Assembly: GCF_000720135.1 (NCBI RefSeq)
Contig: NZ_JOIU01000005.1
Span: 124,001-188,000, forward strand
Source: Streptomyces sp. NRRL S-1022
Lineage (GTDB): Bacteria; Actinomycetota; Actinomycetes; Streptomycetales; Streptomycetaceae
DNA: 64,000 bases
Direction: 5' to 3'
The notes under the pieces: model-generated
What the model was told of the DNA's origin: nothing
The model's database searches: none
Seen by the model: the letters and a program-made list of their open reading frames with translations, nothing else
Program-made: the position numbers and the translations under genes
Shown here: piece after piece, positions 33,595 through 41,233 of the stretch
Numbering within the stretch: position 1 is the stretch's first letter
How the letters are laid out: each line of letters opens with the position of its first letter

Positions 33595-34284
33595 ATGGAG
33601 ACCACTGCCAGGTCCGGCCCGCGTCCGGTGGCGCTGCTGTTCGCGGGCCAGGGTGCTCAGCACCCGGGCATGGGACGGCACCTGTACGGCGCCGAGCCGG
33701 TGTTCACCGCCGCCATGGAGGAGGTCTTCGGCCTGCTCGGGCCGCGGGCGCAGCGGCTGCGGTCCGTCTTCCTGGCCGGGCGCGAGGACGGTCTCGACGA
33801 CGCCGGGCAGGCACAGCCGCTGCTGTTCGCCCTCGGTTACGCGACCGCACGTCTGGTCCGCGGCTGGGGCGTCCGGCCCGCAGCCCTGCTGGGCCACAGC
33901 GTCGGTGAGGCCGTCGCGGCCGTCGTCGCCGGTGTGATGTCCCTGCCGGATGCCGTCCGGCTGCTGGTGACGCGGACGGGGCACCCGCTGGGACCGGCGG
34001 AGGCCGTCGACCCCGGCTTCTGGGCCCGCCAGATCGCCGAGCCCGTGCTCTTCGGCCCCGCGCTCGACCGGCTCCTCGCCGACGGCGACTTCCTGCTGGT
34101 CGACGCCGGTCCCGGCGAGAGCCTGCTGAGCCTGGCCCGCCGGCACCCGGCCATCACCTCCGGACGCAGCGACGTCGTCGCCGTGCTCCCGCCCGCCCGC
34201 GCCACCGCCGACCTCGTGCGCGGCGCGCTCCCGGCCGCCGTGCGGCGCATCCGGTCGGAAGGGCACCGGCTGGGCGTCCAGTGA
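33595..34284 (+). CDS. Truncated acyltransferase (FabD-like) lacking the small subdomain
   Basis: 229 residues, versus about 300 for FabD or PKS AT proteins. The N-terminal part is normal (LLFAGQGAQHPGMGRHLYG) with the nucleophile Ser in LLGHSVGEAVAAV. After DAVRLLVTRTG the sequence jumps to DPGFWARQIAEPVLFGPAL, which normally lies about 90 residues further on. The ferredoxin-like subdomain and the catalytic His (HAFHS region) are absent. The deletion is clean, in frame and not a frameshift. It has its own SARP box (E) and leads the P450 2 gene. It might be a specialised acyltransferase or hydrolase for the starter unit, or a non-functional relic. Confidence 0.75.
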   Translation: METTARSGPRPVALLFAGQGAQHPGMGRHLYGAEPVFTAAMEEVFGLLGPRAQRLRSVFLAGREDGLDDAGQAQPLLFALGYATARLVRGWGVRPAALLGHSVGEAVAAVVAGVMSLPDAVRLLVTRTGHPLGPAEAVDPGFWARQIAEPVLFGPALDRLLADGDFLLVDAGPGESLLSLARRHPAITSGRSDVVAVLPPARATADLVRGALPAAVRRIRSEGHRLGVQ

Positions 34285-34293
34285 TCGTCCATC
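34276..34293 (+). promoter_or_regulatory. SARP-type box G upstream of P450 2
   Basis: GTCCAGT (34276-34282), GATC spacer, GTCCATC (34287-34293), 11-bp period, overlapping the stop codon of the acyltransferase. It lies 113 bp upstream of P450 2 at 34406 and reads toward it. Confidence 0.6.
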
Positions 34294-34405
34294 ACCGGCT
34301 GCCAGAGTCTCACCGGCACAACCGGCCGCGTGGGGAGCGGAGTTCCCCGCTTGCGTCACCACCGAGCCGGTCGGACAGGTTGGAACTCATCTCTGAGGGA
34401 GACGC

Positions 34406-35614
34406 ATGACTACGAGCCCCCGGACAACCGGTGTGTGTCCGTACCCGTTCAAGCGGCCGTCCGCGCTGGAGCAGCCCACCGAGCTGCGCGGCATCCAGCA
34501 GGAGCCGGTCGTCCCGGTGGAGCTCCCGAGCGGCGACCAGGCCCTGTTGATCACCCGGTACGCGGACCTGCGGGCGGTCCTGTCCGACGAACGCGTCAGC
34601 CGCGACCTGACCCGGCCGGGTACCGCCCGCATGACGAAGGACAACGTCATGTTCCAGGACCCGCACATCAGCCCGGACCCCCCGGAACACACCCGGATGC
34701 GCCGCCTGATCACCAAGGCCTTCACCCCCAGGCGGGTGGAGGAACTGCGGCCGCGTACCGAGAAGGTGGTGGCCGAACTCCTCGACGCGATGGAGCAGGG
34801 CCCCCGCCCGGCCGACCTGAACGAGGCGCTGGCGTTCCCGCTGACGATCCGGATGACCTGCGAGCTGCTCGGGGTCCCGCTGGAGGACCAGCACAGGTTC
34901 CGCAGCTGGACGGACCACTTCCTGTCGGTGAGCCGGTTCACCGGTGAGGAGATCGGCCGGGCCCGCGGCGAGCTCATCGCCTACGTCCAGCAGCTCGTCG
35001 CCGCCAAGCGGGAGACACCCGGGAACGACCTGATCAGCGCGATGATCGCGGTCCAGGACGACGACGAGTCGGGCCTGAGCGAGTACGAGCTGGTCTACTG
35101 GGTGATGCTGCTGCTGATCGCCGGGTACGAGACCACCGCCGGCCAGCTCGGCTCCAGCCTCGTCGTCCTGCTCAGCCGGCCCGGGGACCTGGCCCGGCTG
35201 CAGGCCGATCCCTCGCTCGTGCCGTCGGCCGTCGAGGAACTCCTGCGCCTCCAGGTGATGGGCTCCTCGCTGTCCATGCTGCGCTACGTCAAGGAGGACA
35301 TCGAGGTCGGCGGCGTCCTCATCCCCGCCGGTTCGAGCATCATCCCCTCGATAGAGTCGGCCAACACGGACCCCGACGCCTTCCCCGATCCGGAGACCTT
35401 CGACATCACCCGGCGGGACAACCACCACGTGACCTTCAGCACCGGCATCCACTACTGCGCCGGGGCCGCCCTGGCCAGGATGGAGCTGCAGGTGGCCGTG
35501 GCGGGCGTGGTGCGCCGCTTTCCCGGGCTGCGGCTCACCGCTCCCGCGGACGAGCTGCCGCGGAACGAGGGCGCGCTGATCCAGAACTTCGTGGAGATCC
35601 CCGTGGAGTGGTGA
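34406..35614 (+). CDS. Cytochrome P450 2
   Basis: 402 residues, ATG after GAGGGAGAC. Signatures: SPDPPEHTRMRRLI, I-helix LLIAGYETTAGQLG, ExxR in VEELLRLQ and heme loop FSTGIHYCAGAALARMEL. It is CYP105/CYP107-like and distinct from P450s 1 and 3. It may oxidise the polyketide skeleton. Box G upstream links it to the SARP. It ends against a strong bidirectional hairpin. Confidence 0.9.
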   Translation: MTTSPRTTGVCPYPFKRPSALEQPTELRGIQQEPVVPVELPSGDQALLITRYADLRAVLSDERVSRDLTRPGTARMTKDNVMFQDPHISPDPPEHTRMRRLITKAFTPRRVEELRPRTEKVVAELLDAMEQGPRPADLNEALAFPLTIRMTCELLGVPLEDQHRFRSWTDHFLSVSRFTGEEIGRARGELIAYVQQLVAAKRETPGNDLISAMIAVQDDDESGLSEYELVYWVMLLLIAGYETTAGQLGSSLVVLLSRPGDLARLQADPSLVPSAVEELLRLQVMGSSLSMLRYVKEDIEVGGVLIPAGSSIIPSIESANTDPDAFPDPETFDITRRDNHHVTFSTGIHYCAGAALARMELQVAVAGVVRRFPGLRLTAPADELPRNEGALIQNFVEIPVEW

Positions 35615-35619
35615 GACGT

Positions 35620-35658
35620 GGCCCGGGCCGCGCACCGATCAGGTGCGTGGCCCGGGCC
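35620..35658. terminator. Bidirectional terminator between P450 2 and the DUF1707 gene
   Basis: Arms 35620-35636 and 35642-35658, complementary except for one G-T pair, loop GATCA. It lies 5 bp after the P450 2 stop and between convergent genes. Confidence 0.75.
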
Positions 35659-35686
35659 GTCCGCCGGGCGGACGCCGGCCGGGATC

Positions 35687-36241
35687 TCACCGCAGGAACA
35701 GCAGCGCCTTCGTCAGCTGACCGGTGATCGTGAACCCGGTCCCGCTCGCGTAGCCGCCCGGGTCGGCCACCCGGTTGCGGACGAGACCCTTGTGCACCAC
35801 GAGTCCGTGGACCGAGACCGACGCCCCGGCGGGCAGCTGGAGGCGGACGATGCTCTTGGCGGCGGACAGGTCGATACGGACCGCCGGGTGCCCGATGGAC
35901 GCCTGGCGGAAGTCGAGCCGGACCACCGCGTCGTAGCAGCCGACGGTCAGGAACTCCGGCACCTCCCAGCGGCCGTCGATCCGCGCGAACGACTTGACCC
36001 GGCGGACCTCCAGCGCCTGCGGCGGACGCACGGACGGCAGGTCGGCCAGGACGGCGTCGACCTCCGGCCGGGTGTCGGCCGAGTAGACCAGGGAGAGCCG
36101 CTGGTCGAGCTCGGCCAGTGAGATGCGCCCCTCACCGACCGCGGCCTTCAACTGCTCGACCACCCGCTCGCGTTCCGCGTCGGACACCCGCAACGGCTTC
36201 GGCGGACGCCGACGTTCCAGATCGTCAGCCACGATCCGCAC
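35687..36241 (-). CDS. DUF1707 SHOCT-like-domain protein
   Basis: 184 residues from GTG 36241 (a second GTG nine bases further in is possible). The N-terminus PLRVSDAERERVVEQLKAAV, GEGRISLAELDQRL is the DUF1707 motif common in actinomycetes. The C-terminal half (AVRIDLSAAKSIVRLQLPAG, VSVHGLVVHKGLV) is a beta-repeat region as in cell-wall-active LiaF-type proteins. No membrane segment is visible. It is the last gene of the SARP - P450 3 - DUF1707 minus-strand group. Its role in the cluster is unknown; it could be a passenger. Confidence 0.75.
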   Translation of the reverse strand: MRIVADDLERRRPPKPLRVSDAERERVVEQLKAAVGEGRISLAELDQRLSLVYSADTRPEVDAVLADLPSVRPPQALEVRRVKSFARIDGRWEVPEFLTVGCYDAVVRLDFRQASIGHPAVRIDLSAAKSIVRLQLPAGASVSVHGLVVHKGLVRNRVADPGGYASGTGFTITGQLTKALLFLR

Positions 36242-36301
36242 CTCTCTTACTCGTCATGTCGCCATGGCCGTCTCCTGGTGGTGCCGCGCAGGGCAGCGCG
36301 G

Positions 36302-37501
36302 TCACCAGAGGACCGGCAGCGCGGTCAGACTCCGGATGACACCCGCGGTGGAGCTCAGCTCCTCCTCCGGCACGGCGAGGCGCATCGCGGGGAACCGGCG
36401 CAGCAGCGCGTCGACGGCCACCGTCAGCTCCAGCCGGGCCAGCTGGGAACCGAGGCAGTAGTGCGCCCCGAGCCCGAAGGCCAGGTGGGGGTTGTGGTCA
36501 CGGCCGGGATCGAACTCGGCGGCGTTCGCGAAAACCGACTCGTCCCGGTTCGCCGAGGTGATCGCGGGCAGCACCGCCTCACCCGCCCGCACCAGCACCC
36601 CGCCCAGTTCCACGTCCTCGGTGGCGACCCTGATGGTGCCGCCGTTGACGCCGGCGGTGCTGTACCGCAGGATCTCCTCGACCGTGGCCCGGACCCGCCC
36701 GGTGTCGCCCGCGATGCTCGCGGTCAGGTCCGGGCGGCGCAGGAGTTGCAGAGCTCCGTTGGCGAAGGTGCTCGACGTCGTGTGATAGCCGGCGATCAGC
36801 AGGGTCACACCGAAGAGCACGAGTTCGTGCTCGCTCAGCCGGTCGCCGGCCTCGCTGGCGCCGATCAGCGTGCTCAGCAGATCGTCCTCGCCCTCCGTCC
36901 GGCGCTTGACCTCGATGAGCCGGCCCAGATAGCCGGCCAGCTCCGAGCGCGCGGCCCGGACCTGGTCCGGGGTGTGGGTGCCGAGGCTGAGCATCACGTC
37001 CGCCCACCGGCAGAACCGGTCGCGGTCGGCGAAGGGCACGCCGAGCAACTGGCAGATGACGGCGACCGGCAGGGGCAGCCCGAGACCGGCCACCAGGTCG
37101 GCCGGCGGCCCGGCCTGCTCCATCGCGTCCAGCAGCTCCCGGGTGGTCCGTTCGACGAACGGGCGTAACCGCTCGATCTGCTTCTTCCCGAAGGCCCGTG
37201 CCACGAGCTTGTGCAGCCGGGTGTGCTCGGGCGGGTCCATCGACAGGATGGTCGCCGCGTCGGCGGCCAGCGGCCGCATCCGCGGCGCGTCGGGGAGCGC
37301 GGCGGCCGCACGGCTGAAGCGTGCGTCGGTCAGCACCGTGCGCACGTCCTCGTACCGGCTGACCAGCCAGCCGCTGTCCCCGGTCGCGAAACCCACGCGG
37401 GCGACCGGGCAGGAGCTTCGCAGCCGCTCCCACTCCTCGGCCATCTCCAGCACGCCCGGGCCCCGGAACGGGAAAGGCAGGGCACTGTGTCGGTCCATCA
37501 T
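36302..37501 (-). CDS. Cytochrome P450 3 with His in the I-helix acid position
   Basis: 399 residues from ATG 37501 (GAGGGAGCG upstream). Helix C MDPPEHTRLHKLV, ExxR in VEEILRY, heme loop FGLGAHYCLGSQLARLEL. The I-helix reads LLIAGYHTTSSTF, so the usual Glu/Asp before the conserved Thr is His, a change at the proton-relay position. It lies 7 bp downstream of the SARP gene on the same strand, so they are co-transcribed. It is similar to P450 1. Confidence 0.9.
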   Translation of the reverse strand: MMDRHSALPFPFRGPGVLEMAEEWERLRSSCPVARVGFATGDSGWLVSRYEDVRTVLTDARFSRAAAALPDAPRMRPLAADAATILSMDPPEHTRLHKLVARAFGKKQIERLRPFVERTTRELLDAMEQAGPPADLVAGLGLPLPVAVICQLLGVPFADRDRFCRWADVMLSLGTHTPDQVRAARSELAGYLGRLIEVKRRTEGEDDLLSTLIGASEAGDRLSEHELVLFGVTLLIAGYHTTSSTFANGALQLLRRPDLTASIAGDTGRVRATVEEILRYSTAGVNGGTIRVATEDVELGGVLVRAGEAVLPAITSANRDESVFANAAEFDPGRDHNPHLAFGLGAHYCLGSQLARLELTVAVDALLRRFPAMRLAVPEEELSSTAGVIRSLTALPVLW

Positions 37502-37508
37502 CGCTCCC

Positions 37509-39419
37509 TCACCTGCAGGCCGGCACCCGGCACTGCGCGGCCGGGAAGCACTTCGGGGATCTGGCGGCCGGCCCGGGGTACGCCCCGGACGGCAGGGTGT
37601 CCTCCAGCCGCGGCTCGGCCGCGCGCCGACGTTCCTGCGCATACAGCCGCACCAGTTCATGACAGCCGTAAGCCGGTCGGTAACTGCCCTCCTCCATCCG
37701 GAGGACCCGCTCCACCAGCCGGGATTCCACCAGATGCTTCAGCGCGCCGTCCACGTCGTCGCCACCGCCCAGGAGCTCCTCGCGGGTGAACGTCTCGGGA
37801 AGCATCCCCAGCCGCTCGAAGATCCGCTGACCACTCTGCCCGAACGTCCGGCAGATGAGCTCCAGGGTGTTGCGCAGGCTCGCGTCCGGGGACATGAGGG
37901 TGCTCAGCCGGCCCGTCGAATCGGCCAGCCAGCCGGCCAGTTCATGCAGCCCCCACTGGGGTTTGGCCCCGAGCTGGCTCGCGGCCGCGCAGATGGCGGC
38001 CGGCAGCCGGCCGCACAGCCGGACGACCTCCTCGGCATGCTGCCGGTCCTGCGCCACCTGTCCGGCCGGAAGCAGCGAGTCGAGCAGCTGGACGCCCTCC
38101 TCGACGGACGGCAGCGAGAGTTCGAGCGCTATCTCCTCGCCCAGCCCGTCCAGGGGCGACCGGCTGGTCAGGATGGTCGCGCACCCCGGTCCGCTGGGCA
38201 GCAGCGGCAGCACCTGCTCGGCGCAGACCGCGTTGTCCAGGACGACCAGCACCTTGCGGTCCGCACTCCAGGCGCGGAAGTGCTCCGCGCGGTCCTCCAG
38301 CCGGCCCTTCGGATCCGGCTGCAGTCCGATCCTGTGCAGGAATCCGTCGACGGCCCCGGCGGAAGGCAGCGGCCGGCCGTGCCGGTCGCGGAGGTCGACG
38401 TAGAGCTGGCCGTCCGGGAACAGCGGACGCAACTCGTGCGCCGTGTGCAGCGCCAAGGTGCTCTTGCCCACGCCGGGCATGCCGTGGAGGGAGACCACGG
38501 GCGGTGTGACGTCCCAGTACCGGGGCCGGTCGGCAGCGGTGCGCAGCACCGCTTCCAGCTGCGCGGCCAGCCCCTTGTGCACGGCCAGGTCGAACTCCCG
38601 GACCGGGAGCTGAGCCGGTCCGCTGTTCAGCCGGACGGCCTTCCGCTCCCCGCCGGGGAGGTTCAGGGACGGATCGGCGCTGAGGATGGCCCGGTGCAGC
38701 GCCACCAACTCGCCCGACGGGTCCAGTCCCAGTTCGGTCACCAGCCGGCGGCGCAGCGAACGGTAGACCTCCAGCGCCTCCAGCCGGCGGTCCGAACGGT
38801 ACAGGGCCAGCATCAACTGGGCGGGGAACCCCTCGTGCAGGGGATGACTGGAGATCAGGGACCTGAGTTCGGCTATGAGTTCATGGTGCCGGCCGAGCTG
38901 CAGGCCCGCCTCGATCCGCATCTCGTGTGCGCGCAGCCGGGCCTCCTCGAAGCGCACCACGTGCGCCTCCAGCAGCGGGCCGACCGGCACGCCTTCCAGC
39001 ATGTTCCCGCGCCACAGGGACAACGCCTCGTCGAGCAGTGAGGACGCCTGCTCGGGCCTGCCGTCCTGGAGCGCGTCCTGCCCGAGCCGGGAGAGCTGCT
39101 CGAACAGCGTCATGTCGAGCTGCTCCGCCTTGGCCCGCATGAGATAGCTGGAGTTGACCGTGGCCAGGATCTCCTGTTCACCGATCCCCTCGTACAGGCC
39201 GAGTTTCTTCCGGAGCCGGTAGATGTAGGTCTGGAGCGTGGTGGCGGCGGTAGCCGGCGGTTCGTGCAGCCACAGTTCCTCGATCAGCGACTCGGGCCGT
39301 ACCGGCCGATTTGCATGGAGAAGCAGGGCCGCCAGAACATGCCGTAATTTCGGCGATGTCGGAGTGACCAGTTGTTCCCCGTCGTACACTTCCATACTTC
39401 CAAGAATGCTGAATCGCAT
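37509..39419 (-). CDS. SARP-family pathway activator with NB-ARC ATPase domain
   Basis: 636 residues. Residues 1-95 form the OmpR-type winged helix (RFSILGSMEVYDGEQLVTP, RKKLGLYEG). About 100-245 is the BTAD helical domain (AHEMRIEAGLQLGRHHELIA). From about 300 there is an NB-ARC domain with P-loop SLHGMPGVGKSTLAL, and a winged-helix end. Such large SARPs bind direct heptamer repeats with an 11-bp period and recruit RNA polymerase. It is the only activator in the cluster, and matching boxes stand before most operons. Codon 25 is TTA. I find no clear box before the SARP gene itself. Confidence 0.93.
   Translation of the reverse strand: MRFSILGSMEVYDGEQLVTPTSPKLRHVLAALLLHANRPVRPESLIEELWLHEPPATAATTLQTYIYRLRKKLGLYEGIGEQEILATVNSSYLMRAKAEQLDMTLFEQLSRLGQDALQDGRPEQASSLLDEALSLWRGNMLEGVPVGPLLEAHVVRFEEARLRAHEMRIEAGLQLGRHHELIAELRSLISSHPLHEGFPAQLMLALYRSDRRLEALEVYRSLRRRLVTELGLDPSGELVALHRAILSADPSLNLPGGERKAVRLNSGPAQLPVREFDLAVHKGLAAQLEAVLRTAADRPRYWDVTPPVVSLHGMPGVGKSTLALHTAHELRPLFPDGQLYVDLRDRHGRPLPSAGAVDGFLHRIGLQPDPKGRLEDRAEHFRAWSADRKVLVVLDNAVCAEQVLPLLPSGPGCATILTSRSPLDGLGEEIALELSLPSVEEGVQLLDSLLPAGQVAQDRQHAEEVVRLCGRLPAAICAAASQLGAKPQWGLHELAGWLADSTGRLSTLMSPDASLRNTLELICRTFGQSGQRIFERLGMLPETFTREELLGGGDDVDGALKHLVESRLVERVLRMEEGSYRPAYGCHELVRLYAQERRRAAEPRLEDTLPSGAYPGPAARSPKCFPAAQCRVPACR
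39345..39347 (-). promoter_or_regulatory. TTA (bldA-dependent) codon in the SARP gene
   Basis: The Leu at residue 25 (PKLRHVL) is encoded by TTA, the codon read only by the bldA tRNA in Streptomyces. This would tie activator synthesis to late growth and development, as in ActII-ORF4. Confidence 0.85.
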
Positions 39420-39699
39420 GCAGACCCCCGTCCGTTGAGCCTCGAATGCTCGCATACGCATGGTTCCAGCCGATGACGCCGGCCGGACCGGTCACGTCCA
39501 TGGAGCTCGGGCGTCAGATATCTCGTGGATGCTGGCACGATCGTGCGGCACAGCATAGCTGTCAGTCGCTGACTCCAGACAGTTTCACCTTCGGTTTTTG
39601 CCTTTTGGTGACGGCTCCGATTGTGTGGTTGTGGTGCGGACTCGTGAGCTCGTGCAGGCGCCCGCCAAACCGCGCGCTGGCCTGATCCCGCTGGTTTTC
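39420..39699. other. 280-bp intergenic region upstream of the SARP gene, unusually AT-rich
   Basis: This stretch carries the promoter of the SARP gene and follows the 3' end of the methyltransferase gene. Base composition is lower in GC than anywhere else in the cluster (for example CGGTTTTTGCC near 39590). I see no GTCCAGC-type pair here. An imperfect palindrome ACGATCGTGCGGC lies near 39538. The regulator that controls the SARP is not visible. Confidence 0.4.
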
Positions 39700-40329
39700 T
39701 CAGCGACGCACCATGAGAAAGCAGGCGGCATGCGCGGGCCTGGGCGGAGCGGGGAGCCGTTCGATCTCGAAGGCGTGGCCGAAAAGGCGCTGCGATTCTC
39801 CCGGCGTCATGACCGTGTGGAGAAGCCTGGACATCCTCTTGCGAGCCACCCAGGGCAGATCCTTCTTGTCCGCCTCGAAGCACCAGTGGAAGAACTGCGA
39901 CCCGGGGCGCGCGAGCCGCAGCACGGTGTTCACCATGCCGCGCTTCACGGGACCGGTGGTGTCGTCCAGCGTCCCGTAGTCGACCAGCAGGTCGAACGGC
40001 CCGTCGACACCCGGGATCTCCGCCGCCGAGAGGTCCGCGTTGACGAACCGGCAGTGCTGTCCGACGCCCGCCTCACGGGCCCGCGCCCGGGCCCGTGACA
40101 GGGCGAACTCGGTGAAGTCGACTCCCACGACGTCGAAGCCGTTCTGGGCGAGGAACACCGCGTTGGATCCGGTGCCGCAGCCCAGGTCAACGGCGCGCGG
40201 CCGGCGTTCGGACTGTGACGGGGCCTTGATGCGCCCCTCGGCGACGAGCTCACGCAGCTCGGGGCTGACACCGACCCGCTCCCACGCTGCTCCTCGCTTG
40301 TACAGCCAGGTGTAGAACCACGGTCTCAT
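39700..40329 (-). CDS. Class I SAM-dependent methyltransferase (TehB-like)
   Basis: 209 residues from ATG 40329 (GAAGGGAAC upstream). Motif I AVDLGCGTGSNAVFLA, acidic ribose ligand in VVGVDFTEFAL, motif II FDLLVDYGTLDDTT. It starts WFYTWLYKRGAAWER, like small-molecule O- or N-methyltransferases. Its substrate may be a phenol of the aglycone or a sugar hydroxyl. It follows the second DUF1772 gene (68-bp gap), both likely expressed from box I. Confidence 0.8.
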   Translation of the reverse strand: MRPWFYTWLYKRGAAWERVGVSPELRELVAEGRIKAPSQSERRPRAVDLGCGTGSNAVFLAQNGFDVVGVDFTEFALSRARARAREAGVGQHCRFVNADLSAAEIPGVDGPFDLLVDYGTLDDTTGPVKRGMVNTVLRLARPGSQFFHWCFEADKKDLPWVARKRMSRLLHTVMTPGESQRLFGHAFEIERLPAPPRPAHAACFLMVRR

Positions 40330-40397
40330 GCCAGTTCCCTTCGGCTGGGTGTTGCCCATGTGTGAGGTCGGACCCGCACCGGCCCGGTGGGGCGCCG

Positions 40398-40853
40398 TCA
40401 GTTGGCGAGCGTGATCGCGAGGCTGTTGAGCAGCAGGACCACGAGCGCCGCAACGGTTCTGACCCGGTGCCACATACGCCATCGGGGCCGGGGATCCTGC
40501 CAGTCGACCGGGACCGCACCGGCGTCCGTGCCCCTGACCGCCTTGTTCAGGGGCACGTTGCAGAGGTGCGAGACCGCCTCCACCACCACGATTCCGATGA
40601 TCGATGTGATCAGCAGGGAACGGATGGCCGCGGACGGTGCCACCACGGCCAACACGATGTCTGCCGCCAGGGTCGCATTGACCAAGAGCGGCATGGTCGG
40701 GTGATACCCCCTGCCCAGCAGAGAATGGGCCTGCAGATAGCGGTCGGGTGTCATCGCGTTCAGCGCCGGCAGAACACTGACGGCCACTGCGAAGAAGACT
40801 CCGGATATTAGGCCGCTGCCGATCAGGACCGCGACTCCGACAAGCTGCACCAC
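40398..40853 (-). CDS. Anthrone-oxygenase-like membrane protein 2 (DUF1772)
   Basis: 151 residues from GTG 40853, chosen over GTG 40874 because GAGGGAATC lies just upstream. Hydrophobic segments near LVGVAVLIGSGLISGVFFA, ATLAADIVLAVVA, LLITSIIGIVVVEAV and VAALVVLLLNSLAITLA; motifs NVPLNKAV and RPRWRMWHRVRT match the family. It is clearly diverged from the first DUF1772 protein. It may oxidise a different ring. Box I stands 49 bp upstream. Confidence 0.78.
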   Translation of the reverse strand: MVQLVGVAVLIGSGLISGVFFAVAVSVLPALNAMTPDRYLQAHSLLGRGYHPTMPLLVNATLAADIVLAVVAPSAAIRSLLITSIIGIVVVEAVSHLCNVPLNKAVRGTDAGAVPVDWQDPRPRWRMWHRVRTVAALVVLLLNSLAITLAN

Positions 40854-40901
40854 TGGAGATTCCCTCTCTCTCACGCGCTCCGACAGATGCTCGGTAAGCG
40901 C

Positions 40902-40919
40902 ACTAGCAGCTCAATGGAC
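40902..40919 (-). promoter_or_regulatory. SARP-type box I
   Basis: Minus-strand GTCCATT (40913-40919), GAGC spacer, TGCTAGT (40902-40908), then 10 nt and AGCATCT. It reads toward the DUF1772 gene. Box H has the same TAGT-N10-AGCATCT layout, which suggests a shared promoter architecture. Confidence 0.65.
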
Positions 40920-41125
40920 GCGGCGGTGACGGAACGGAAGGTTTCACGTCGATCGGAACTGATCCGATACCATTGGGTTAAGGTTCACGCCTTGTTGTCG
41001 GGTGGGAACGATGGCCCAGATCCATCCGAAAACCATGATCGGCCGGCGGAAGTACGCAGCTCCCGCCCGCGGGGCCGGATCACCGCGGCCGACGGGACTC
41101 GCGGGGGTATCGCCGCCTTACCGTT

Positions 41126-41143
41126 GTCCAGCGGTGCGCTAGT
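41126..41143 (+). promoter_or_regulatory. SARP-type box H
   Basis: GTCCAGC (41126-41132), GGTG spacer, CGCTAGT (41137-41143), then 10 nt and AGCATCT. It reads toward the SDR gene at 41234, 91 bp away, divergent from box I. Confidence 0.7.
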
Positions 41144-41233
41144 TCCATTGGCCAGCATCTCCGCCAAAACAATGGCGTGCGCTCCGTCTCCGCCCGGTTG
41201 GCGAGCGCCCGGCGAGAGACGAGGTGGCACCGG

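Noticed and set aside
39420..39560. Candidate SARP self-regulation box upstream of the SARP gene
   Set aside because: GCTGGCA near 39530 has no partner at 11 bp; not comparable to the other boxes.
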